A stretch of 64,000 nucleotides of DNA, taken from NCBI GenBank assembly GCA_902467875.1, contig CABQWP010000002.1, positions 23,312 through 87,311 of the forward strand, given 5' to 3'. The notes beneath the pieces are model-generated. The model did not search any database, was not told the origin of the DNA, and saw nothing but the letters and a program-made list of their open reading frames with translations. Both the position numbers and the translations under genes were made by a program. This DNA comes from an uncultured Collinsella sp. GTDB lineage: Bacteria; Actinomycetota; Coriobacteriia; Coriobacteriales; Coriobacteriaceae. Below are positions 7,910-16,288 of the stretch, piece after piece. Position 1 is the first letter of the stretch, and every line of letters begins with the position of its first letter.

Positions 7910-9906
7910 TGGCCGAAAAACTCGGCGTCTGCTGCTCGCCAGGGGCGGAAGGTGGAGGGGTCGATCTTTACGTGCGCTGCGGCGGGCACGTCGTACCATT
8001 TGACCGTGTAGCCGGCGCCGTGAAAGCAAAAGGCCGAGTCGGGCGTGTTGGGCAGATCGGCCTCGGGCTCATAGGCGGCCGCCTCGATGACGCGCTCGGC
8101 ATCATGGCAAGCCGCATAGCCGGCGAACTCTAGATACAGATGCCCACGACCACTCGTGTAGGCAGCCACCTCCAGCGCATAATCCTGCACCTCGGATGCC
8201 GGTACGCGACCCACAAGCTTTGCCCGGTCGCCCGCCATCGTCGGTGGCTCGTACTCGGCACCCATGTGCGTGGCATCCGAGAGCGCCCGGCCCACGCACT
8301 CCCCCGGCACCTCAAGCTCAAAGTGGTACCACGGCTCCAGCAGCACCGCCGCGCCGGCCTCACGCGCCTGCATGAGCCCCTGGCGAATCGCGCGGTACGT
8401 GGCCTGGCGAAAATCGCCGCCCTCGGTGTGTTTGGCATGCGCGCGGCCGCCCGTGAGCGTAATGCACACATCGGTGATGGGCGAGCCGGTCAGCACGCCC
8501 AAGTGATCGCGCTCCATGGCGTTGGTGAGTGCCAAACGCTGCCAGTTAAGATCGAGCTCATCGGTCGAGGTCACGGTGCCAAACTGCACGCCCGAACCCG
8601 CTGGCAACGGCTCCAGACGCAGGTGCACCTCGGCATAGTGGCGCAGTGGCTCAAAGTGGCCCACGCCCTCAACCGGCTGCGAAATAGTCTCCTTATAGAG
8701 AATGCCGCCGGGCTCAAACGCAATCGAAAGACCGAAGCGATCGGCCAGCACCCGCTGCACGACCTCGAGCTGCACCGCCCCCATGAGCTGCAGATGTATT
8801 TGTTCAAGATGCGTATTCCAGTTTACGCCGAGCATGGGATCCTCGTCCGCCAGCTCAGTCAGTGCTTTGAACACCGTATGGACATCGTGCTCGTTCGGCA
8901 GCACCGTATAGGTGAGGACCGGCGCAATGACGGGCGCATCGCCCGCGGGCTCCGCGCCCAGGGCGTCCCCTGGGCGAACGTGCGCAAGACCCGTCACGGC
9001 GCAGATGCCACCAGCGGCAACTTCCCGGGCAAGCTCGTATTTCTCGCCGTTATAGATGCGCACCTGGTCGATCTTTTGCTCCCATGCCTCGGCGCCGGAA
9101 CGTCCGTCAATCATCTGCTTGGCATGCAGCGTGCCGCCGGTCACTTTAACCCAAGCCAAGCGCTCGCCACGATCCCCGCGGCTGACACGATAGACGCGCG
9201 CAGCAAACTCAGGAAGCCATGCCTGTTCACGCATCAGCGCGCATATGCCGTCCAGCAGCTCGTCCACGCCTTGGTCCTTGAGCGCCGAGCCGGCAAAACA
9301 GGGAAAGAGCTTGCGCTCGGCAACCATGCGCGACAGCGTCGCGACGGAAAGCTCACCCGTCTCGAGAAACTCGTCGAGCGCCACCTCGTCTAACGCAGCG
9401 GCGTCTTCCTGAACGGCACCGCCCGCCAGCAGTTCGTTGGCATCCAGGCAGCCCTCGGAAAGACGCTGCCCAAGCTGTGCCAGCAAAACATCGCGGCCGG
9501 GATTCTCCAAATCGATCTTGTTGATGAAGATGAACGTCGGGATGTCATAGCGCGCAAGCAGGCGCCACAGGGTTTCGGTGTGCCCCTGTACGCCATCGTT
9601 GGCGCCTACCACCAGAATCGCGTAGTCCAGGGCACGCAGCGTGCGCTCCGCCTCGGCAGAAAAATCGACATGGCCGGGAGCGTCCACGAGCATAACGTGG
9701 GTGTCACCACGGTCGAGCACAGCCTGCGACGAGAAGATCGTGATACCGCGCTCACGCTCAATCTCGTTCGTATCCAGATGCGAGTCGCCATCGTCAACGC
9801 GGCCGCGCTTGCGAATGCGGCCCGCGTTAAACAGCATGGCCTCGGCCAACGTGGTCTTGCCGGCATCGACATGCGCCAAGATTCCAGCGACCGCTTGCTT
9901 CGACAT
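7903..9906 (-). CDS. TetM/EF-G-like translational GTPase
   Basis: 667 residues from MSKQAVAGILAHVDAGKTTLAEA, with AGAGGAGAG just upstream; an in-frame start 69 nt earlier is poorer. G motifs are visible: AHVDAGKTT (G1), RGITIFSSQ (G2), DAPGHVDF (G3), FINKID (G4) and SALKD (G5). EF-G-like domains II-V follow, with MGAVQLEVVQRVLADRFG and a C-terminal GYTVKWYDVP region. Length and order match ribosomal protection proteins such as TetM/TetW (about 640 residues), which eject tetracycline from the ribosome, but divergent chromosomal homologues of unknown role share them. The gene has normal local base composition and no mobile context, so resistance cannot be assumed. Confidence 0.82.
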   Translation of the reverse strand: MSKQAVAGILAHVDAGKTTLAEAMLFNAGRIRKRGRVDDGDSHLDTNEIERERGITIFSSQAVLDRGDTHVMLVDAPGHVDFSAEAERTLRALDYAILVVGANDGVQGHTETLWRLLARYDIPTFIFINKIDLENPGRDVLLAQLGQRLSEGCLDANELLAGGAVQEDAAALDEVALDEFLETGELSVATLSRMVAERKLFPCFAGSALKDQGVDELLDGICALMREQAWLPEFAARVYRVSRGDRGERLAWVKVTGGTLHAKQMIDGRSGAEAWEQKIDQVRIYNGEKYELAREVAAGGICAVTGLAHVRPGDALGAEPAGDAPVIAPVLTYTVLPNEHDVHTVFKALTELADEDPMLGVNWNTHLEQIHLQLMGAVQLEVVQRVLADRFGLSIAFEPGGILYKETISQPVEGVGHFEPLRHYAEVHLRLEPLPAGSGVQFGTVTSTDELDLNWQRLALTNAMERDHLGVLTGSPITDVCITLTGGRAHAKHTEGGDFRQATYRAIRQGLMQAREAGAAVLLEPWYHFELEVPGECVGRALSDATHMGAEYEPPTMAGDRAKLVGRVPASEVQDYALEVAAYTSGRGHLYLEFAGYAACHDAERVIEAAAYEPEADLPNTPDSAFCFHGAGYTVKWYDVPAAAHVKIDPSTFRPWRAADAEFFGHM

Positions 9907-10151
9907 GGCTCTCCTCTTATTGCAAGCCCATCGCACGCGGCAACGGGCACCCTCGTTCCACACTGGATGATACAATTTACGGGCCGGCGGGCGAAGCGGG
10001 CCCTATCCCCCGACCGAGCTCATCGCCCCGCGTTGCCGCGCGGCGATTTTCGTAGGTTCGCGCCTTGCGAAAGCCGGCACCTCCCCTTTTTGTCTGCCCG
10101 GGTTCATCTGGGGCAGTAACAACGCGAGCCCCACAACAACGCGTTTTACCA

Positions 10152-10177
10152 AAAATGGCCCCACTCGGGGCCATTTT
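10152..10177 (-). terminator. Intrinsic terminator of the GNAT gene
   Basis: AAAATGGCCCC and GGGGCCATTTT form an 11-bp stem with a short loop, followed by TTTTT on the leftward strand, about 35 bp past the GNAT stop. Confidence 0.8.
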
Positions 10178-10211
10178 CATTTCGGTGAAACGCTGGTATG
10201 TGACTCGGCCT

Positions 10212-10700
10212 TTATGCCTCGCGCAGCCAATCAAACGCGACGCGCGGCGTACCGTCCGACACATATACGATACCGGCGCGCTTAAACCCGGCCTTGGCGA
10301 TGGCGCCCTGCATGGGCAGGTTGTCTTGATGCGTGTCGATACGCAGGTGATCGGCGCGCTCCTTGGCAAAGGCAAACATCGCAGCCGCGATACCGTGCAC
10401 GGTGCCGTCGGATGCCACGCGGTGCAGCACGGCGTACGGAGTGTCGCTATGCCATTGACCGTCCTCAATTACGTCATAGCACTCGTCCGGACCCGGTAAA
10501 AAGGCAAACGTCGCCACCACGCGACCGTCGACTTCGCACACATAGCTGCCACCAGCGGCGATATCGGCTGCCAGCTGCTCGGCAGAAGGCGTGCCCTCGG
10601 GCCACTGCGTGGCGTTGCCATGCGCGCGCATAAAGGCGCGGGCCGCGTCATAGATAGCCATGACGGCGGGAATGTCGGTATCGAGGGTTTTTCTGATCAT
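10212..10700 (-). CDS. GNAT-family N-acetyltransferase
   Basis: About 162 residues starting MIRKTLDTDIPAVMAIYDAARAFM; a GTG one codon upstream is an alternative, and GAGG lies 7-10 nt before the two candidates. The GNAT fold is suggested by the acceptor-binding helix, the GGSYVCEVDGRVVATFAF beta strands, and a region around LHRVASDGTVHGIAAAMFAFAKERADHLRIDTHQDNLPMQGAIAKAGFKRAGIVYV, with the ALYEKxGF-like end typical of the acetyl-CoA site. The acyl acceptor is unknown. It stands alone with its own terminator and is not obviously linked to neighbours. Confidence 0.8.
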   Translation of the reverse strand: MIRKTLDTDIPAVMAIYDAARAFMRAHGNATQWPEGTPSAEQLAADIAAGGSYVCEVDGRVVATFAFLPGPDECYDVIEDGQWHSDTPYAVLHRVASDGTVHGIAAAMFAFAKERADHLRIDTHQDNLPMQGAIAKAGFKRAGIVYVSDGTPRVAFDWLREA

Positions 10701-10777
10701 CACGCGGCGACCTCACGTTTATTGGTATCACTTTGATTGGGCAATGATACCAGCGTTTGGAGAGGGGCACGAAGCAG

Positions 10778-11074
10778 ATGGGGAGCAAAAAGCGAGCCGC
10801 TTGGTCAAAAGCCAAAAGCGAGTTTTTAGGCGCTGCCACGGGCGGCGATATGAGCGACCTGTTTGCGCGCGAGAATGAGCGCCGCGACGCCCTGGACGCC
10901 GAGCGCGATGAAGCCTGGCGCTACAAGTCGTGCGAACGCAAAAACCGTTACGACACGCGCGCCGAGGCCGAGGCCGTTATGGCCGACTGCGAAAACCGCG
11001 GGCGGCGTGGTTTGGCCTGCTACAAATGCGAATACTGCGGCGGCTGGCACCTGACGTCGCATCCTTGGAAATAG
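10778..11074 (+). CDS. Small zinc-ribbon-like protein
   Basis: 98 residues from MGSKKRAAWSKAKSEF; GGAGAGG lies about 11 nt upstream, while a TTG start 21 nt earlier would overlap that site. A charged helical N-terminal half (LFARENERRDALDAERDEAWRY) leads to KSCERKNRYDTRAEAEAV and a C-terminal CYKCEYCGGWHLTSHP. The pattern C-x-K-x-Y...C-x-x-C-x-x-WHLT recurs in small bacterial and phage proteins and probably holds one metal ion. Function is unknown; nucleic-acid binding is a guess. The flanking genes on both sides are leftward, so it is transcribed singly. Confidence 0.65.
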   Translation: MGSKKRAAWSKAKSEFLGAATGGDMSDLFARENERRDALDAERDEAWRYKSCERKNRYDTRAEAEAVMADCENRGRRGLACYKCEYCGGWHLTSHPWK

Positions 11075-11122
11075 GCCTCGCATCGGCACGGCACTGACGG
11101 AGCGCCAACCATCGCGCGCAAG

Positions 11123-11827
11123 CTACGGGCGCGGCGGCACCAAAACATCGTAACGAACGGCCTTGCCCGCAAGTTGATAGCTCGGCTTAACTCCGGCAAG
11201 CAGCGGGCCCTTCACCGGCCGCTTGATAACGACCTTGCGCGGATGCACAGCAAGCGCCGCCTCGACCAGCGATTCCTCATCGGCACACGGCTGTTCCAAA
11301 TGGTGCAGGAGTTGGAACTTCTTTTTCACCGCCGCACTCTTGGTGCGCTCGGGAAACATGGGATCCAGATACACCGCGTCGGGAGCGGCGAGCTCGCCCT
11401 GCCCGATCAGCTCAGCTGTATGGCGAAGGCCGGCAATGCTGTCCTCGCCCGCATGAAGGCGCATGCGAGCCACGGCAGCCGCAAGCACCTGATCATCCGC
11501 CGCGCGATCCAAGGCATCCTTGAGGAGCGCCGCGATCACGCAATCCTGCTCATACAGATCGACGGTAAAGCCCGCGGCCGCCAACAGCAGCGAATCCTCG
11601 CCAAAGCCTGCCGTGGCATCAATCGCCCATGGGCTCTCGATGCCTTTTGTGTGCGCAGCCTTTACCAGCAGCTCTTGCTGCAGACGGCCTTGCTTGAGTC
11701 GTGGCAGCATGCGGGCAAAATCGGCACGCAGCTCCATCGCGCCGTCGGTGAGCGTGAGGCCCTCGGACTTCCGCACGAGCTCGAGCCCCGCGGCCCGAGC
11801 AACAGAAAAGGGATCGACGACGCCCAT
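11123..11827 (-). CDS. rsmJ: 16S rRNA (guanine(1516)-N(2))-methyltransferase
   Basis: 234 residues. The start ATG at 11827 has AAGGAG 6 nt upstream; a GTG two codons earlier is too close to that site. The SAM-binding motif is DATAGFGEDSLLLAAAGF, followed by LYEQDCVIAALL. The RsmJ signature is clear in VYLDPMFPERTKSAAVKKKFQLLHHL and KVVIKRPVKGPLL. The enzyme methylates N2 of G1516 (E. coli numbering) in helix 45 of 16S rRNA. It stands between unrelated small genes. Confidence in family is high because the DPMFP motif and following KSAAVKK are diagnostic. Confidence 0.88.
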   Translation of the reverse strand: MGVVDPFSVARAAGLELVRKSEGLTLTDGAMELRADFARMLPRLKQGRLQQELLVKAAHTKGIESPWAIDATAGFGEDSLLLAAAGFTVDLYEQDCVIAALLKDALDRAADDQVLAAAVARMRLHAGEDSIAGLRHTAELIGQGELAAPDAVYLDPMFPERTKSAAVKKKFQLLHHLEQPCADEESLVEAALAVHPRKVVIKRPVKGPLLAGVKPSYQLAGKAVRYDVLVPPRP

Positions 11828-11891
11828 GGACACTCCTTAACAAGCAAAACGAATACGCGGGGCGCCGTTTATGCCAGCACCCAACCGTCCG

Positions 11892-12035
11892 CTATTGTCC
11901 CACATGCGACATGGCCCACAGCATCGCAATGCAAAGCACCGCCATCAATCCCGTGCACACGGCAGCGATCACAGAATCGCCCATGCGCCTTCCCAACGAC
12001 CGCGGCTCACGCACTTGCCCTGTTCCGTACATCAT
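11892..12035 (-). CDS. Small single-pass membrane protein
   Basis: 47 residues from MMYGTGQVREPRSLGRRMG. AAGGAGG lies about 5 nt before the start, a near-ideal site that supports translation. The protein has a basic N-terminal third and one transmembrane segment (SVIAAVCTGLMAVLCIAMLWAMS), ending HVGQ. Basic residues before the helix suggest the N-terminus faces the cytoplasm. No family recognised. It lies upstream of rsmJ on the same strand and may be co-transcribed with it. Confidence 0.55.
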   Translation of the reverse strand: MMYGTGQVREPRSLGRRMGDSVIAAVCTGLMAVLCIAMLWAMSHVGQ

Positions 12036-12263
12036 GGCTCCTCCTTGAGACCAGCTCCTTGTTACGGCCTCATCATCGCAGCGCCGCACATGGGCTGCCA
12101 TCGATTTGGCTTACGTCCAGCTTTCCTTTTTGAAAGGTTGGACCGTACAGGCAAGAGACGCTTTCAAACGCATGCATCGCCGCGTTGAACTACAATGTGC
12201 TTCACCATATGTGCAGTACATTGGGTGCGCCAAGTTGGCGTACTCGTATCGAAAGGACCAGCC

Positions 12264-12665
12264 ATGAGCTTCACTCGCAAGACTCTCAAAATCCTTGCTC
12301 TCATCTACTTTGTTTTGGGCATCGCCAGCCTCGTCACCGCCGGCGTCGGTATCGCCACGGGCGGTCTCGATTCCACGTACGGTTCGTACGCCACGCTCGC
12401 AGCGGTCGTGCTTATCGCCAAGGGTCTCGTCGACCTTGCCGCAGGCGTCGCCGGTATCAAGGGCGCCAACAAGCCTTCGCAGGTGGACGGCGCGTTTAAG
12501 CTCGGTATTGTTGCCGCGGTCGCCACGCTTGCCCAAGCGGTGCTCACGCTTCCCGCGTTTGGCGGCGACGCCATCAACTTTGGCGCCTTTGTCATCGTGG
12601 TGTACGACCTGTTCTTTGTTCAGCAGGCACACGCCGTTAAGGCCGAGAACAAGGACCGCCTATAA
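12264..12665 (+). CDS. Four-helix integral membrane protein
   Basis: 133 residues from MSFTRKTLKILALIYFVLG, with GAAAGGA about 7 nt upstream; an in-frame ATG 69 nt earlier has no such site. Four hydrophobic segments (about 8-30, 43-65, 76-98, 103-122) make up nearly the whole protein, with a short polar tail KAENKDRL. Small-residue-rich helices (GIASLVTAGVGIATGG) recall DUF-type four-TM proteins such as DoxX-like or DUF308 families, but I cannot assign one. A strong terminator follows at 12706. Confidence 0.65.
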   Translation: MSFTRKTLKILALIYFVLGIASLVTAGVGIATGGLDSTYGSYATLAAVVLIAKGLVDLAAGVAGIKGANKPSQVDGAFKLGIVAAVATLAQAVLTLPAFGGDAINFGAFVIVVYDLFFVQQAHAVKAENKDRL

Positions 12666-12705
12666 GCGCTCGCTTCTCATAACCTCTGCAGCCAAGCAAC
12701 TAAAA

Positions 12706-12738
12706 AGGGCCGATCGCGCATCTCCGCGGTCGGCCCTT
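12706..12738 (+). terminator. Intrinsic terminator between convergent genes
   Basis: AGGGCCGATCGCG pairs with CGCGGTCGGCCCT around a 6-nt loop, preceded by A-rich and followed by TT sequence. It lies about 40 bp past the membrane-protein stop and before the convergent rlmA-like gene. A truncated repeat fragment (ACCTGTCCC TTTTTT) follows at about 12769. Confidence 0.8.
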
Positions 12739-12794
12739 TACGTTTGCCTAGATAAAACCCACCAAAATAAACCTGTCCCTTTTTTGGCTGGTTG

Positions 12795-13610
12795 TTAGCT
12801 GTGGCGGTACTCGGCGATGATGAAGTCGATATCGGTTTGGAGCGTGTCCAGGTTTGCCAGGCGCTCTTTGTCGGCAGGGCGCGTGCGATAGTAGTACGGC
12901 GTCATCTGGAACACCGCCTCGATATCGGCCTGGGTCTGAAGCGTAATATTCGCGGACACCCGCTGCGTTCCAACCAGCTTGAGCTCCGTTGTTTGTGGCA
13001 GCTTCTCATCGTTAAGGTACGGCGTGTCGTAGAGTACCTCCTTGAGCCCAAAGAGGTGACGAGCACCCGGCACCACGGTGCAGAGCGAACCCTCCGGCGC
13101 CAGCACGCGGGCAAACTCGCGCTCGTTAAAGGGGGCAAAGAGCTCGGTCACCATATCGAAGGCGCCATCGGCCACGGGGATGTCCTTCATGTTGGCCACG
13201 AAGTAGGTCGCATCGCCGCGCTTGGCGGCCAGGCGCACCATCTCCTTGCCCAGGTCAAAACCGTAAGCATCTACGCCCGGCACCGCGCCCATGGCACTGG
13301 TGTAATAGCCCTCGCCGCAGCAAATATCGAGCAGCGTCATGGGGCCGTTCGCAGACGTGGCGCGCCCAGACACCTGCTTGCGCACCAGCTCGACCATCGC
13401 ATCGCGCAACGGCGCGTAGTATCCACGGTTCAAAAAGTCACGACGGCTGCGCGCCTGCGACTTGGGATCGCCCATGGAGTCGCCGCTCTTGGACGAGCGC
13501 AGTAGATATAGATAACCCTCGCGCGCACGGTCAAACCGGTGTCCGCCCGCGCATGCGGCCCCACGCTCATCGTCCACCAACGGTTCATGGCAAACGGGAC
13601 ACAACAACAT
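12795..13610 (-). CDS. rlmA: RlmA-like rRNA (guanine-N1)-methyltransferase
   Basis: 271 residues, close to E. coli RlmA (269). The N-terminal zinc ribbon is CPVCHEPL...CAGGHRFDRAREGYLYLLR, typical of RlmA(I)/(II), and is followed by KSGDSMGDPKSQARSRRDFLNRGYYAPLRDAM. The methyltransferase core holds LLDICCGEGYYTSAM (motif I) and GFDLGKEMVRLAAKR. RlmA enzymes make m1G745 or m1G748 in 23S rRNA helix 35; the latter modifies tylosin sensitivity. Which position is used cannot be told here. AAGGAG lies 7 nt before the start. Confidence 0.85.
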   Translation of the reverse strand: MLLCPVCHEPLVDDERGAACAGGHRFDRAREGYLYLLRSSKSGDSMGDPKSQARSRRDFLNRGYYAPLRDAMVELVRKQVSGRATSANGPMTLLDICCGEGYYTSAMGAVPGVDAYGFDLGKEMVRLAAKRGDATYFVANMKDIPVADGAFDMVTELFAPFNEREFARVLAPEGSLCTVVPGARHLFGLKEVLYDTPYLNDEKLPQTTELKLVGTQRVSANITLQTQADIEAVFQMTPYYYRTRPADKERLANLDTLQTDIDFIIAEYRHS

Positions 13611-13674
13611 GGCAACTCCTTAGCGCGAACAACACAACGCCCACCATTGTCGCACGCCTTCCCCACCTAGTCAT

Positions 13675-13792
13675 TGGGGACGTTCTTGAATGACTAGTTA
13701 GAAGAGACGTTCTTGAATGACTAGTTAGAAGAGATAAGGAGTGTCCCCAGCTGCCGGCAGAAAAGGAACGTCCCTAAGTGCCGACTGGTTGC
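13675..13792. repeat. Tandem 27-bp repeat and interspersed-repeat cluster
   Basis: A 27-bp unit (GACGTTCTTGAATGACTAGT plus TAGAAGA) occurs twice head-to-tail at 13679-13705 and 13706-13732 with no differences. It is followed by GTGTCCCCAGCTGCCGGCAG and AGGAACGTCCCTAAGTGCCG, related to the repeat at 26162. Similar TGACTAGTTAG sequence recurs at 36357-36414. The cluster fills the space between the rlmA-like gene and the MATE gene. Confidence 0.7.
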
Positions 13793-13853
13793 ATTAGGAG
13801 TATCATCATCTGCGCAAATAAGCACGAAAGAGCATATTAGAGATTGAGAGCAT

Positions 13854-15236
13854 ATGGCTGACACCGTATCTAAGCACATTGACATGACCACCGGCTCGCT
13901 GTGGCGCAATATCCCCCTGTTCGCCTTCCCCGTGGCCGCCACGAGCATCTTGGAGCAGCTGTCGAACCTCATCGCCACGGTCATCATCGGTAATTTCTCG
14001 GGCGACCAGGGAACCCTCGCCATGGCGGCGGTCGGCTCCAATGTTCCGCTTACCAGTCTTATGCTCAACCTGTTTATTGGCATGTCGCTTGGCTCCAACG
14101 TGGTCATCGCCAACGCTATCGGCCGCAACGATCAGAACATGGTCAAACGCGCCGTCCATACCTCGATTTTAATGGCACTCGTGGGCTTTGTCGTCATCGC
14201 ACTGGGCGAGATCTTTGCCGAGCCCATGCTCGCCGCGCTCAACGTTCCCGCCGAGACCATGCCGCTCGCCTCACTCTATCTGCGCGTCTTTTTGCTCAGC
14301 ATGCCCTCGATCTTGCTCTACAACTTTGAGGCCGCGATCTTCCGCTCCGTCGGCATCACCCGCATGCCGCTGCAGGCGCTTGCCGTGTCCACCGTCCTCA
14401 ACATTGGCCTGGATCTCATTTTTGTCCCCGTACTCCACTGGGGCGTCGCGGGCGTCGCCATCGCCACCGCTATCGCCTACACCGTCAGCGCCGCCACGCT
14501 CTTTATCCGTCTGCTCAAGACCGACTCCGTCGTCCGCGTCACCCCGCGCGACCTGGCTATCGACCCCGTCGCCCTCAAGCGCATCGTCAAGATCGGCCTG
14601 CCCGCCGGCATCCAAAGCGCTGTCTTTGCCGTCGCCAACATCATCATCCAGTCTGCCATCAACAGCCTGGGCACCGAGGTCATGGCAGCATCGAGCGCCG
14701 CCATGAGCCTGGAGTACGTGTGCTACAACCTGCTCAACAGCTTTAGCCAGGCTTGCACCACCTTTGTGGGACAAAACCACGGTGCCCGCCAGATCGACCG
14801 CTGTACCAAAACGCTCAAGGTCTGCCTAGTCGAAGGCGGTATCGTCGCGCTCACCACAATTATCGTTATTGTTGGCCTGGGGCGCGAGATCTTGTCGCTG
14901 TTCAACAGCGATCCCAACATCGTCTCGATCGGCTATATCCGCGTATGTTCGATCTTCCCGGCGTACGCCTTTAGCATGTTCTACGAAAACATGTCGGGCT
15001 ACCTGCGCGGCTTTGGTATCTCGCTCACGCCGGCCCTCATCACCATGATCTGCGTCTGCGGCATCCGCTTCTATTGGGTGTTCTGCGTGTTCCCGCACTT
15101 CCGCACCTTTGCGAACATCATGATGGTCTACCCCATCAGCCTGGGCACCACGGCATTCTTTATGGTCGTGGCGGTACTACTCTGCCACCCGGCACGCACC
15201 TATCGCGCCACCCAAGCCAAAGCGACAGCCCGCTAA
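13854..15236 (+). CDS. MATE-family efflux transporter
   Basis: 460 residues with about twelve hydrophobic segments in two homologous halves. The N-terminus MTTGSLWRNIPLFAFPVAATSILEQLSNLIATVIIGNF is typical of MATE proteins, which export drugs or cations using H+ or Na+ gradients. The second half begins near residue 235 (RIVKIGLPAGIQSAVFAVANIIIQSAINSLG), the usual repeat of the motif. Substrate cannot be read from sequence. The ribosome site is weak (GAGAG), so a start at an inner Met (MTTGS) is possible. It converges on the LysR gene with only 27 bp between stops. Confidence 0.88.
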   Translation: MADTVSKHIDMTTGSLWRNIPLFAFPVAATSILEQLSNLIATVIIGNFSGDQGTLAMAAVGSNVPLTSLMLNLFIGMSLGSNVVIANAIGRNDQNMVKRAVHTSILMALVGFVVIALGEIFAEPMLAALNVPAETMPLASLYLRVFLLSMPSILLYNFEAAIFRSVGITRMPLQALAVSTVLNIGLDLIFVPVLHWGVAGVAIATAIAYTVSAATLFIRLLKTDSVVRVTPRDLAIDPVALKRIVKIGLPAGIQSAVFAVANIIIQSAINSLGTEVMAASSAAMSLEYVCYNLLNSFSQACTTFVGQNHGARQIDRCTKTLKVCLVEGGIVALTTIIVIVGLGREILSLFNSDPNIVSIGYIRVCSIFPAYAFSMFYENMSGYLRGFGISLTPALITMICVCGIRFYWVFCVFPHFRTFANIMMVYPISLGTTAFFMVVAVLLCHPARTYRATQAKATAR

Positions 15237-15263
15237 ACACCGCACTCAACGCCACGCCAGTCA

Positions 15264-16130
15264 TTAATTGACAATATGCGAGCTCATATAGTCGATAAAG
15301 CGCCTCGTGGCGATAGGCATGGTGTCCCAGCTGCGCCAGGCGGCCACCACGTCGCGCGAGGGGGCATGCACGATGGGGCGTACGCGAATATCGGCCCGCA
15401 TGCCCTCCACAGTACGACGGTAGAGCATGCTCACGCCCAGGCCCTCCTCCACCATCGCCATGATGGTGTAGTCGTCGGTCACCTCACTCGTCACGTGCGG
15501 CGACAGCCCATGCGCCGCAAATGCATCGAGCACCAGACTCTGTTCGCCCTCATCCAACAGTACAAACGGCTCGGACGCCAGGTCGGCGAGCGTCACCTTT
15601 TCCTTTGCCGCCAGCGGATGCGCGGCCGGCAACAATGCCACCAACTCGTCGTGATAGACCACGCGCTTCTCGAGCCCAGCGGTAAATCCGCGCGCCGTAA
15701 AACAAAAATCAACCACGCCATCGTGCACCCATTGAGCGTTGCGCGTGTAATCGCCCTGCTTGAGGGTGAAGCGTACGCCCGGGTGCAGCGCCCCAAAGTC
15801 GCGAATCACACGCGGCAGCACGGTACGACTCACGTTGGTAAACGTCGCGATGCGAATATCGGTCGACGAAAGCCCCAGCAGCTCCTGGCGCTTGCCCTCG
15901 AGCTCGGCCTCGGCGGTCACAATCTGGCGCAGGTACGGCAGATATTGTTTACCGTCGCGCGTAAGCGAAACGCCCTGCTTTCCGCGCTCGATAAGCGTGG
16001 TACCCAGCTCGCGCTCGAGCGCCTTGACGGCCTGGCTCACCGCACTTTGCGTATAGCCCAGCTCGTCCGCCGCACGTTTCAGGCTGCCGCAATCGACCAC
16101 CATACAAACAATCTGATACCGCGATGCCAT
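15264..16130 (-). CDS. LysR-family transcriptional regulator
   Basis: 288 residues. The N-terminal helix-turn-helix reads MASRYQIVCMVVDCGSLKRAADELGYTQSAVSQAVKALERELGTTL, followed by the linker helix and a two-lobed effector domain from about residue 92 (DIRIATFTNVSRTVLPRVIRDF). GGAGG lies 6 nt before ATG. It is divergent from the DMT transporter gene at 16289, and LysR proteins commonly control the divergent neighbour; AAAACGTTTT at 16156-16165 is a palindrome in the shared region that could be part of the site. The effector is unknown. Confidence 0.88.
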   Translation of the reverse strand: MASRYQIVCMVVDCGSLKRAADELGYTQSAVSQAVKALERELGTTLIERGKQGVSLTRDGKQYLPYLRQIVTAEAELEGKRQELLGLSSTDIRIATFTNVSRTVLPRVIRDFGALHPGVRFTLKQGDYTRNAQWVHDGVVDFCFTARGFTAGLEKRVVYHDELVALLPAAHPLAAKEKVTLADLASEPFVLLDEGEQSLVLDAFAAHGLSPHVTSEVTDDYTIMAMVEEGLGVSMLYRRTVEGMRADIRVRPIVHAPSRDVVAAWRSWDTMPIATRRFIDYMSSHIVN

Positions 16131-16288
16131 CGTGCCTCCACATCGATGTAGCCGTAAAACGTTTTGCCAGGACTTTTCGCATCTACTTTAGCGTTTCTTA
16201 ATCATACTGAAGATACATTCGCTTTACTACATCCACATCTGGGAGCAGAATCCTTTTTACGAAACCGTTCTGTAACAAAAGGAGTCCC

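Noticed and set aside
8140..9393. 417-codon open frame antisense to the TetM-like gene
   Set aside because: Sense strand carries clear GTPase motifs; the antisense product shows none.
7903..9906. Acquired tetracycline-resistance gene
   Set aside because: The protein is TetM-like but with native composition and no mobile context, so resistance cannot be claimed.
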